From NCBI GenBank assembly GCA_944739405.2, contig OX123190.2, positions 25,580,807-25,644,806 of the forward strand: a stretch of DNA of 64,000 nt, written 5' to 3'. The stretch is from Euclidia mi. Lineage: Eukaryota; Arthropoda; Insecta; Lepidoptera; Erebidae. Position numbers and translations under genes: made by a program. Position 1 is the stretch's first letter, and every line of letters begins with the position of its first letter. Below, in pieces: positions 32,109-41,916 of the stretch. The notes beneath the pieces were generated by a model. The model was not told the DNA's origin, made no database searches, and was given only the letters and a program-made list of their open reading frames with translations.

Positions 32109-32329
32109 GGCGGAGGCCCGTGCACTTCAACTCATTTAACACCATCGAACTGCACTGACTTCTACTCTCTGCACCTGCGCCCATTGCAGAGTTTGGCGAA
32201 TGGCCTTAGGGGAGAGCGCAAGTCGTGTAGATCCCTAAGGCGAGGCTGGTGGACTATCCTTCCCGAGGTTGCCGCCCGCTTTTGGTCTGGTTCCCTATGA
32301 AACAGACGCAACAGAAACCTCCAGCCGCC

Positions 32330-32435
32330 CTCACCCACACACACGTACATGCACACATACACATACATTCACCACACTGCTTCAATCACTCACACGGACG
32401 CGCACACACACACACCACACCTACACACACACACA

Positions 32436-32468
<33 letters not shown>

Positions 32469-32482
32469 GCCCACGCACACAC
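32330..32482 (+). repeat. (CA)n microsatellite in LOA 5' region
   Basis: A long CACACA-rich tract in the 5' UTR of the LOA-like element. It produces several spurious His/Thr-rich or Cys/Val-rich frames on both strands. Confidence 0.9.
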
Positions 32483-32666
32483 TCATACGAAGCAAACAAT
32501 ATGGAAGTGAAACAAAAGAAGCAACTACCCCAGGAGGGTACCAGCGTCCGCGACGCTGGAGAATCCCTCCCTGCACCCTTGGGTCCAGGCTGCCCCACGT
32601 ATTCTGGGGGGGGCAATGTTTCACGAGAAAGTTTAGACCTGCACGACCTGGCAAGCGCCATGCCTC

Positions 32667-34211
32667 GTGCAGAACATATTACCAACACCTCCTGGACGGT
32701 GGTACCGCGTCGAGCAGACGAACGCCGCGAGGCAAACGTTGGCTCCGCGTCAACCGGAACCGGGTAGAGGCAAACACCGCGGAAAGCGCTCCCGTCATCA
32801 TCGACGCCAGCGCGAGTACGCAGCGCACGCGAGAGGTAGCGAACCGACAACGTCGGCGAACGCACCCCCCGCGGGAGGTAGCGAACCGACAATATCGGCG
32901 AACGCACCCCGCGCGGGAGGTAGCGAACCGACAACATCGGCGAACGCACCCCCCGCGAAACGACAAACAGCTGGTGCAACGCACCAACGCGAACACCCGG
33001 CCCCAGCCAGCGCGATTAGGAAACCGCCCAGGATGATGCAATCGGCCGGACGCGGCGCGAGTGGTGGACGCAGCAGCTCAGGCATGCAAGCGGAAGCCAC
33101 GCGGACGGCGAAGAGTGAGTCTTCGGGCTCGCTCCCGCCGGCTGCACGCGCCGCTCCGGCCGGTGCAGCACCGGGCAACCCCCGTCGCGACCCTCCGACG
33201 GCAGTCGGAGATGCGGAGCCGGCAGCCCCATGGGGCATCACCGGGCCACGCCGCAAACGCGGCCCTAGAAAACGCGGACCTCGGCACGCACCAACCAACC
33301 TGGCGCTCTCGGGACGGCCCACTTCGGCGACACCGTCGAAGAGGAACCGTCACGACGACACACCACCAAGCACCACGTCGAAGCGTGCAAGAGTGGACGC
33401 AACACCCAAGAGGGCAACGATTAGCTACGCCGATGCGACTAACTCGCATCTGATGGTGGCCGTCGTTGCCACTCCACCTACAGACCTGACGGTGGAACAA
33501 GCACGGCAGCTCGAACGCTCCATAGAGGAGCGGATTCTAGAAGCAGCCTTTGCACCTCGGTCAAACAACGAGCCTGCACTCGCGCCATCCTTTAGAGGCA
33601 AACCCCTCGCAGCAGGAGGTGTCCTAAAGTTATGGTGCGAGGATGAAAAATCACTGGCGTGGCTCAAACAGACGGTAGCGGGACTACAATCACCGGTTGA
33701 AGGAACCAGGCTGACCGTCATCAGGCAGACGGATCTCGCGAAGCGCGTACGCGCATCGCTCTGGCTGCCGAGGTCGACCAGCCTGGACCTCCCGAAGATT
33801 CACCAACTCCTAGCTGCCCAAAACCCATGGTACGCTGTCCAAACTTGGCAACTATACAGCGCTACCATGCAAGAACACGGCCTGTACCTATCTCTGGGCA
33901 TCCCGGAATCGGAAATGCCGAAAATCGAGGCGCGCGACCGCCGAGTCTCCTTCTTCACCGGCAGCGTGTACGTAGTGTTCCACGCTGCCGGGGCGGGAGG
34001 TGGCGGGGCGGCTGCCGCGCCCGGGGAGATGCCGCTCGCCAGTAGGCAGAGACAAGCGACAACACCGGCCGAACCTTCCACGTCGGGCACAGCCCGAGCA
34101 CACACGACGCCCGCAGCGACTAACATCGCTGTGACGGACGTCGACGACGAGCACGACTCGTCTGACGGGGAGTCCGTGGACACCAATGTTCTCGGATCTT
34201 CGTCAGACTAG
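32667..34211 (+). CDS. LOA-like element ORF1 (DUF4780-like RNA-binding protein)
   Basis: 514 residues. The N-terminal half is Pro/Arg/Ala-rich and includes a threefold 14-residue repeat GGSEPTTSANAPPA (bases 32831-32957, 42-bp period). The C-terminal half (about residues 250-440) has KLWCEDEKSLAWLKQTVAGL, RVRASLWLPRS and LYLSLGIPES, a pattern I associate with DUF4780, found in ORF1 proteins of insect non-LTR elements. No CCHC knuckles are visible. It overlaps ORF2 by 26 bases in a different frame, suggesting reinitiation or frameshifting. The role would be nucleic-acid chaperone and RNP formation. The first ATG may not be the real start. Confidence 0.7.
   Translation: MQNILPTPPGRWYRVEQTNAARQTLAPRQPEPGRGKHRGKRSRHHRRQREYAAHARGSEPTTSANAPPAGGSEPTISANAPRAGGSEPTTSANAPPAKRQTAGATHQREHPAPASAIRKPPRMMQSAGRGASGGRSSSGMQAEATRTAKSESSGSLPPAARAAPAGAAPGNPRRDPPTAVGDAEPAAPWGITGPRRKRGPRKRGPRHAPTNLALSGRPTSATPSKRNRHDDTPPSTTSKRARVDATPKRATISYADATNSHLMVAVVATPPTDLTVEQARQLERSIEERILEAAFAPRSNNEPALAPSFRGKPLAAGGVLKLWCEDEKSLAWLKQTVAGLQSPVEGTRLTVIRQTDLAKRVRASLWLPRSTSLDLPKIHQLLAAQNPWYAVQTWQLYSATMQEHGLYLSLGIPESEMPKIEARDRRVSFFTGSVYVVFHAAGAGGGGAAAAPGEMPLASRQRQATTPAEPSTSGTARAHTTPAATNIAVTDVDDEHDSSDGESVDTNVLGSSSD
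32831..32957 (+). repeat. 42-bp minisatellite, three units, within LOA ORF1
   Basis: GGTAGCGAACCGACAA recurs at 32835, 32877 and 32919, exactly 42 bp apart, preserving the ORF1 reading frame as a 14-residue repeat. Confidence 0.9.
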
Positions 34212-37200
34212 AGTCGTACAGACGAACCTCCAGCACAAGCAAATTGCAACGGCTACCCTACGCAGGCTGCTGGAGGTTAACCACCACACAATAGCCCTAA
34301 TCCAGGAGCCGTGGATTAGAGGCGACACCATATGTGGACTCAACAACATCGGAGGTAAGATATTGCACTGGAGCTCGGCTCCTAAGCCGAGAACATGCAT
34401 ATACATTCCCCGAACGATACCAGCATTGCTGCTGACTAACTTTTGTTCTAGAGATCTCACAGCCGTGGGAATACGAACAGGGCCCAATGATCAGATGCTA
34501 GTACTAGCTTCGGTCTACATGCCCGGTGATGAGGAGATCCCATCGAAGGAGCTGGCCGAGCTAGTGCAGCACTGTGAGGACCACGGCTGGCCAATAATAC
34601 TCTCGGCAGATGCTAACGCCCACCATCCACTGTGGGGAAGCCCCGAGGCAAATAGACGAGGTGAGATCCTAACTGAATACATCTACACAACAACACTAAC
34701 TGTAATCAACAAAGGCTCAGAGCCCACATTTGTTAGCTCCAGATATCAAACCATAGTAGACATTACACTGGCATCGGATGGGGCCGCGGAACTTGTCACG
34801 AACTGGCATGTGTCCGCCGAACCATCCTTTGCCGACCACAGACGTATCTGCTATGACATACGAGTGCAAGAGAGGGTCACACAACCAAAACGCAACCCAC
34901 GCAATACCAACATTGCGAGCTACAAGACCCTGCTCGAACAGGAAATAGCCATGTCAAATTTCAACGACATGACCGCAAGCACTACAAACATAGAACACAA
35001 CACTAACTTACTAACAAAATGCATACAACGCAGCTACCAATAAGCCTGCCCCACCACACTACCGAAAACGAGTAGTAAAACCCAATGGTGGGGATCGGAA
35101 CTGGAGAAGCTCAGGCGCAATCTGAGAAAACTCTTCAACCGGGCCAAAAACACAAGGAAAGACACAGATTGGGACAAATACAAAGAAGCCCAGTCGCACT
35201 ACAAGAAACGCATACGATTCCGCAGGGGAGAGTCATGGCGAAATTTCTGCACCAACATTAACTCCACATGCGAGGCAGCCAGGGTAAAAAAGATCCTATC
35301 CCAGGACAGCAACAAGACCCTAGGCTCCATCAGAAAGCCTGATGGCACCTACGCAATTACAGACATGGAAATAAGCCAAGTGCTAATCGAAACACACTTC
35401 CCAGGTTGCACTGTGACCGACGACTGTGACTGGGAAGAATCAGAACACAGACCACCGACCCAAACAGACTGGACGATAGCCAACAACATGGTTACCGTGG
35501 ACCGGCTGAAATGGGCAATTGATAGCTTCCAGCCGTACAAATCTGCAGGCCTGGACGAAATAACACCAGCACTTCTAAAATGGGGCTGCACAACGATTGT
35601 GCCACAGCTACTCAGCATATATAGAGCATCTATAGCGCACAATTACATACCACGAAGGTGGAGGGAAGTAAAAGTCATATTTCTCCCAAAACCAGGCAAA
35701 ACGGATTACACTCAAGCAAAATCTTTCAGACCTATCAGTTTAACCTCCTTCTTGCTAAAAACGCTGGAGAGGCTCGCTGACAGATACCTACGGGAAGGCG
35801 CACTGCTACGCAGACCACTACACCCGCAACAACATGCCTACAGAAGTGGCAGATCAACGGAATCAGCGCTTCACTGCGTAGTGGGGACCATAGAGACAGC
35901 GCTATCTGACAAACTTATGACCTTAGGCGCCTTCATTGACATAGAAGGCGCCTTCGACAAAACTAAATTCACCAGCATTAGCCGAGCCCTTGACAAGTTC
36001 GGAGTTGAACAAACCGTCAGTGGCTGGATTGATCAACTCCTGAAACAAAGGGCTATTCAATTCACGGTTAACACCACCACAAGGGGGATAGTAGCAAAAG
36101 GCTGCCCACAGGGAGGTGTCCTATCACCCCTGCTTTGGAACATAGTGGTAGACGATCTGTTGAGAAGCCTGAATGACAAATGCTTCTACACGGTCGGCTA
36201 CGCAGATGATATAACCATCCTAATCAAAGGAAACTCGGAAGACATGATCCATTATCGGATGCAAGCAGCCATCAGGATCATGGAACAATGGTGCAACCAC
36301 CATGAACTGACGGTCAACCCTAATAAAACGGAGCTAGTACTTTTCACTAACAAAAGGAACACCCGTATGACCAGAAAACCAAAACTTTTTGGCACGGAGC
36401 TTAACCTATCGAGTGAAGTCAAGTACCTGGGCGTAACACTCGACCACAAGCTCAACTGGAATAAACACATCACCACTAAAACCACAAAAGCATGTACAAT
36501 CTTCTGGCAGTGCAGGAGAATAATAGGCAAGAAATGGGGTCTCAAACCATTCATCACCCTATGGATCTACACTGCCATAATACGCCCCATGCTCACATAT
36601 GGTGCAGTAGTGTGGTGGCCACGCACTGAACTAAGCACAGTCAAGAGCAAGCTGCAGAGCATACAACGCCTCGCCTGTCTGGCCACAACAGGCTGCATGA
36701 AAACAACTCCAACGGCGGCATTGGAGGTGCTTCTCGACTTGCGACCATTGCACCTCATCATCCAGCAGGAAGCAGGTGCCGCCGCGATCCGGCTCGATAA
36801 GTTCGGGCTTTGGAGAAGAGACGACCGTATAACCCATGTACGCCTGAAAAGGACATTAACCAACGAGATCCCGATGCTAGATGCAACGTGCGACCTCATA
36901 CCTAAAACCTTTGTCTTTGACAAAAAATACCGCATACAACTGCATGAAGAGCACAAGGATAGCTCTGGTATACACGAAGTTAGAGTATACACAGACGGCT
37001 CAAAAACAAAGTATGGGACAGGTGCCGGAGTATTCTCCCATGACTTGAACATCAATCTCTCAACATCGCTTGGTAAACTCAACACCATCTTCCAAGCTGA
37101 ATGCGTTGGGATTATAAGGGCGGCGACGGCGATCGCGGCCAGAAACGTGAGCAACCTGTCAATACGCATCATCACAGACAGTGCCTCAGTACTACAAGCT

Positions 37201-37806
37201 CTCGATGGCAACTGCTTTAACAGCGGCTTAATTATGGAGTGCCACCAAGAGCTGCAGAAAACTGCAGCGAGGAATCGGGTCACGCTCCAGTGGATACGAG
37301 GACACAGTGACTCCACGGGCAATGACGCAGCAGACCAACTGGCAAGGAAAGGATCGGACACAACAACTCTGGGACCCGAACCAACTGTTCCGATACCTTT
37401 CAACCAACTAAAAACGTGGTTACGCGAGAGAACCCTACAACAACATGAAAAAGAGTGGGCAGAATTAAAAGAGTGTAGGCAATCTAAAGATGCCTTTCCC
37501 CAATTAGATAAACGACTCTCGCAAAAATTGTTGCACTCCAACAGGAAAACACTCAAGCATCTGACTGGCATAATAACCGGCCACTGTCCACTAAACAAGC
37601 ATCTCTACAACATCGGCGTCACGGACAGCCCTCTATGTAGGGGCTGCATGGAGACCGAAGAAACACCCGCTCATGTGATCCTACATTGTACCAGCGTGAG
37701 CGACCAACGGACGAGGTTCCTGAACAACCCCAGAACCATGAGTGAAGCCATACGCAACACTGGTCAACTCATGGCCTTCTGGAAGGAGCTTGCATGGTAT
37801 GAGTAG
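34186..37806 (+). pseudogene. LOA-like element ORF2: endonuclease, reverse transcriptase, RNase H; one in-frame UAA
   Basis: A single frame of about 1,206 codons, interrupted only by TAA at 35041-35043. The endonuclease (residues 1-230) has NLQHKQ, LIQEPWIRG, ILSADANAHHPLWGS, DITLAS and FADHR. The reverse transcriptase has FRPISLTSFLLKTLER, LGAFIDIEGAFDK, GCPQGGVLSPLLWN and the catalytic GYADDITIL. RNase H follows with VYTDGSKTKYGTGAG, FQAECVGI, ITDSASVLQAL and WIRGHSDSTGNDAAD. A terminal Cys-rich HCPLNKHLYNIG...CRGCMETEET...HVILHC zinc motif is present. It nicks target DNA and copies the element RNA. The lone stop disables it. Confidence 0.85.
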
Positions 37807-37896
37807 CAGGCGACAACCGTGTCCCTGCTAACGCACAATGGCCCAACTAAGTGGCTCAGTGCGGAAAACACCTGTCCAACTAACTAACTAACTAAC

Positions 37897-37911
37897 TATG
37901 ACCCCCCACAG
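37897..37911. repeat. target site duplication, right of LOA-like element
   Basis: TATGACCCCCCACAG, matching 32095-32108 with one extra C; preceded by the TAAC-repeat tail of the element. Confidence 0.8.
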
Positions 37912-39480
37912 ATGGCGCGCGGATCGAGTCCAGGAGTCAAGACCTATTGTAGTGGTCTTGACTCCTGCCATATAACGCCAACCACCCCCATTGAGACCAT
38001 TATCCTACCAACGGTTGCTGTTAGGGTCTGGGTACCCACGGGGACCTCTGTTGTTGTCCGTGCTATATTGGACACAGGTTCACAAGGTTGCATTTTTTCC
38101 ACTTATTTGGTAGGGCAGGTTAAATTAAATATGGGTTCTTTTCAAAATTGTATACGGGGAATAGGTGACGTAGCATCTGATGTTAAAGGGCAAGTTAAGG
38201 TTTTGTTTGCCCCTGTTGAATCTTCACACCCGAGGATTAAAACCTCGGCTACTGTGCTGAAGAGTATTTTGGGTATGCATCCACAAAAACAGCTGCCTGC
38301 TGCTGTGGTGAATTTGACATCGGGATTGGAACTGGCAGACCCCAAATTTAACACACCAGGACATATCGACTTGTTGATTGGCTCTGATGTCCTCGTTGGA
38401 ATTTTGATTGGTGGGAAACGGGTCTTGGTGCCCAATGGTTTGACTGCCATCCCGACCATATTTGGATTTGCTTTGATGGGACCTGTACCTAGGGACCCCC
38501 CTCCACCCGAACTTGATAATTTGTTGGCTGTAGGCTCCGCTCTCTCTGATACGGTTCAGAGGTTTTGGGCGGTAGAGGAGCCCCCTCAAGCTGCTCATTT
38601 GAATCCAGAACATGAGGAGTGCGAGCTGTTCTTCCAGAACAACACTGGTCGACTTCGTTCTGGTCGGATCATTACGAAGCTGCCCTTTCTGTCTGTTCGG
38701 CCTCCGCTTGGTGAGTCACGACCTTTAGCCGAAAAGAGATTATTGGCTATGGAGCGTCGCATGGGTCGTAATCCGGAGCTCAGACAGAAGTATATTGAGT
38801 TCATGAGAGAATATGAAGAATTGGGACACATGACTGTGTCAAATTTGGATTGGCGTTCGGTGGAGGATTACTTTCTCCCGCATCATGCGGTATTGAAGCC
38901 ATCAACTGGCAAGCTGCGCACAGTGTTTGATGGTTCTGCGCAGACTGCTACGGGCGTATCCTTGAACCAGTGCATGCATTCTGGTCCGAAGTTGGTTAAG
39001 GACCTTTGTGACGTCATCATCAGCTTCCGACGACATCAGGTTTTCTTTGTGGCCGATATAAAAATGATGTTCAGGCAAACGATTATCCACCCTGATGACC
39101 GTCGCTTCCAGCTGGTCCTTTGGAGAGAGAATCCTCGCGATCCCATGGTCGTCTACGAGCTCAATACCAATACGGACGGGTTAAGGTCGAGTCCCTACTT
39201 GGCAATACGTTCTCTTTGGGAGCTCGCAGACCGCGAGGGCCTACGTTTCCCACGAGCCTCTGCCATCCTCAAGGACGATATTTACGTCGATGACATTTGC
39301 TCGGGTGCCTCCACAGCGGACGAGGCGATCCTCTTGCGGGACGAATTGATAGGTATTTTGGCCTCCGCTGGTTATAAGTTGCGCAAATGGATTTCCAACT
39401 CACCAGCGCGTTTGGAGGGCTTACCCGAAGATCATCAGCAGGATTCACATTTGTTTGAGATTGTTGAAAACCCGCCATGA
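37912..39480 (+). pseudogene. pol: BEL pol copy 1: aspartic protease and reverse transcriptase
   Basis: 522 residues. The protease motif AILDTGSQGCIF is at about residues 51-62. The reverse transcriptase has LRTVFDGSAQT, SLNQCMHSGPKL, FFVADIKMMFRQTIIHP, SSPYLAIRSLWEL and the catalytic IYVDDICSG, as in BEL/Pao. The frame breaks near 39473, where copy 2 (AACCCCGCC) has one more C than copy 1 (AAACCCGCC). It begins just after the LOA target duplication, so the Met at 37912 is a gag-pol internal codon rather than a real start. A 14-bp hairpin at 37931-37967 marks a local deletion relative to copy 2. Confidence 0.85.
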
Positions 39481-40589
39481 TGGCTGTTCTCGGCGTTCAG
39501 TACAGACCAGTCCAAGACATCTTTACGTATAACGTAGACTTGAAATTGCCTTGTTCTTGGACTAAAGGTCTCGTGTTGTCTACTGTCGCCAGAACCTTTG
39601 ATCCAAACGGTTGGATTTGTCCTGTCATATTTTGGGCAAAATGCTTCTTGCAGAAGCTTTGGGCAGTAGGGTTGCCCTGGGACGAACCTCTCCGCGGTAC
39701 TCTTGTTGAAGAATGGACCTCTTTTGTATCCTCACTTCCTGCCGTCAATGAGATCTCCTTTTCTCGTCCCATTCTTCCTCCCGGAAAGTACAAGGCAACC
39801 CTTCACAGGTTTTGTGATGCCTCGGAACGTGGTCACGCGGCCGTAGTGTACTTGCGCACAGTCATTGCCTCAGGCCAGGTGACAGTTTCCCTGATCACGG
39901 CGAAGAGCAAGGTTGCACCCTTTCGGACATCTCTGACCATTCCGAAATTGGAGCTCTCGGGAGCAGCCCTACTTGTGCGATTGTTGAATCACGTGTCTAG
40001 TACTTTAGGTAAATCACTTTGTATTAATGTGACTTACGCCTGGACAGACAGCCAAATTGTTCTTTGTTGGTTGAAGGCGTCTGTCCACACTTTGGAACTA
40101 TTTGTCGCTAATCGCGTTTCCCAAATAGAGAAATCCGAAGTCAAACTTGTTTGGAGACACGTGCCAGGTGAGCTCAACCCCGCTGATTGTGCCTCGCGCG
40201 GATGCTTGATGCCTAGTTTAATAGACCATTCGCTGTGATGGGGTCCGGAATGGTTGAGTCGACCAGAAATTGATTGGCCTCGAACGCCAGTTTTAAATAT
40301 TTTAAATTTGCCGAGTCTACGAACACTCGCTCTTGAGAAGGTGGAATGCGCCTTCGACTCCGATTTCTTGCTGAATCGCTATAGCTCCCTTGACAAGTTG
40401 TTAGGTGTTACTGCTTGGATAAAGCGTTTTGTTTTTAATTTTAGGCACCCATTACAGAAACGACTGCCACCGTTTCTCTCACCACAGGAACGACAGGAGT
40501 CTCTTACCTTTTGGATTCGTTCTGTGCAATTGGCGCATTTTGAGAAGGAAATTGCTATCCTTAAGTCAGGGAAATTAAAATTATCGGGC
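39477..40589 (+). pseudogene. pol: BEL pol copy 1: RT connection and RNase H, cut off by an LTR
   Basis: After the frameshift, pol continues with FDPNGWICPVIFWAKCFLQK, LHRFCDASERGHAAVVYLRT and TIPKLELSGAALLVRLL, the BEL RT-RNase H region, and YAWTDSQIVLCWL with RNase H catalytic Asp. WRHVPGELNPADCASRG is followed by TGA at 40236-40238 in place of a Trp codon. The frame reopens to about 40589, where homology to copy 2 ends at TCGGG and an LTR starts. Integrase is therefore absent from copy 1. Confidence 0.8.
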
Positions 40590-41169
40590 TGTTTAAAATA
40601 GAATTAGTTTTTATTATAAGTCAAATCGATTAGATCGATTGAGTAACATTTTGTTTAGTCTATTGAAAATTTCTGACAATGGTCACACTGAACTGTCACT
40701 TCCGTCTTCCGTTGAAAAAATTACCACGTTGTCGACTCGTACGTAAAATAATTGATCGCCTTTTGAAAAGCACATCCTTGTAGCAACGCGAATAGTTGTG
40801 AAATCTATTAAATTGCCGCTTTTTTGACTCCCGGCACGGTTTGTGACATATTGAACATTTGTGAAAAATCTTGTGAACTTGCATCGTGCATTGAAGACGC
40901 TGCGTTGGAGTCTGGTAAAGTAAAGATAATTCACTTGCTAATATTGGCCAATTTAGTCTCGTGTATGTCTAGCTTGCCTCCAGGACTCCACTCAAGAACA
41001 TCACCAGGAGATATTTGGTAAGACATTAATATTAAGATTATAAGTCATCGCTGTGCTACCACAGTGAAGGTGTTTAGATAAATTGTCTATCGTGGTCAGG
41101 TGGATGTATTACACCTTCCACTGCGCACTTCTGATACACCTTCCTGCCTGGCTACGGTAATTCTAGACA
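40590..41169 (+). repeat. third, diverged BEL LTR (inner element 5' LTR)
   Basis: 580 bp from TGTTTAAAAT to TTCTAGACA. It aligns along its length with the outer LTRs but with many more differences and gaps, so it comes from another insertion of a sister subfamily. It is followed by TAATTT and the primer-binding-site-like TGGTAGCAGAGCGTGG at 41176, then a leader and gag copy 2, which makes it the 5' LTR of the inner element. No matching inner 3' LTR was found. Confidence 0.8.
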
Positions 41170-41916
41170 TAATTTTGGTAGCAGAGCGTGGTTAACTGTG
41201 CCTATATTGTAAACTTGTATCTTAGCCGTTGATTGCATCTGAAGTCAGATTGGTGTTGTATGAGCTATATATCTCACCTTGTAGACAGTATTGTAGTGTT
41301 TGTCAGGTCAGTTATTGTCTAAAATACATAATATTTAATTGTATAAGGTGACCTAGATAATTTGAAACACATTGTCACACATAACCTCAATCAGTAATTG
41401 TTGATTTGTATTGTTGAAAAATCTAACTTAAATTTGTTGTTGCATTAATAAGTCAGTTTGTTTGGATACATAACAGCTGTATGTATCAATAAATTTAGTA
41501 AATTTAGTTTATTGCATATATTCATAAACATTATAACAACCAACTTGACCTTGCCACTTGGGCGGGTCACATAAATAAACTTTGTTTTGTTATAATATAG
41601 ATAATATTGCTCGGTAACACATATTCTGTGCTTACTTACTATTGTATATCTCAAATAACACAGCCAGTCTGTCTGTTGCAAATAATTCATTAATTAATTT
41701 AAAGTTCTACTTTTAATTTGTTATAAGTTACAACTTTTGATAACTTTTGTGTTTGTTTCAATATATTGAAACTATTAATTTTGTTGGACAGTAGATACCT
41801 GTCACTTGCCTGCACTTGCAGTAAACAGGCTAATACTTTGTTGGTTTCAAAGAATTGAGAAAAATTAAGTTTTGATTGTTAATATTATTTAACGCTTGTC
41901 CGGGCTCTTTTGAATT
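41170..41916 (+). other. leader of inner BEL element
   Basis: Untranslated sequence between the middle LTR and gag copy 2, with the primer-binding-site-like site at 41176. It is similar to the leader at 30004-30589 but contains extra segments. Confidence 0.6.

Larger units (their letters stand above)
32109..37896 (+). mobile_element. LOA-like non-LTR retrotransposon, nearly full length
   Basis: A 5.8-kb element between 14/15-bp target duplications. It has a 5' region of about 560 bp containing a (CA)n tract, ORF1 (32667-34211), overlapping ORF2 (34186-37806) and a short 3' UTR ending in four TAAC units. ORF2 carries an apurinic-type endonuclease, reverse transcriptase and RNase H. Presence of RNase H and a DUF4780-like ORF1 points to the LOA/I group rather than Jockey or CR1. 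Apart from one UAA in ORF2 the coding is intact, so insertion is recent compared with the surrounding BEL decay. Confidence 0.85.

Noticed and set aside
32249..33036. His/Thr-rich and Arg-rich proteins over the (CA)n tract
   Set aside because: Microsatellite translation and alternate frames of LOA ORF1; no independent coding evidence.
36567..37598. 343-residue minus-strand frame
   Set aside because: Antisense of the LOA reverse transcriptase and RNase H; the plus-strand frame holds all catalytic motifs.
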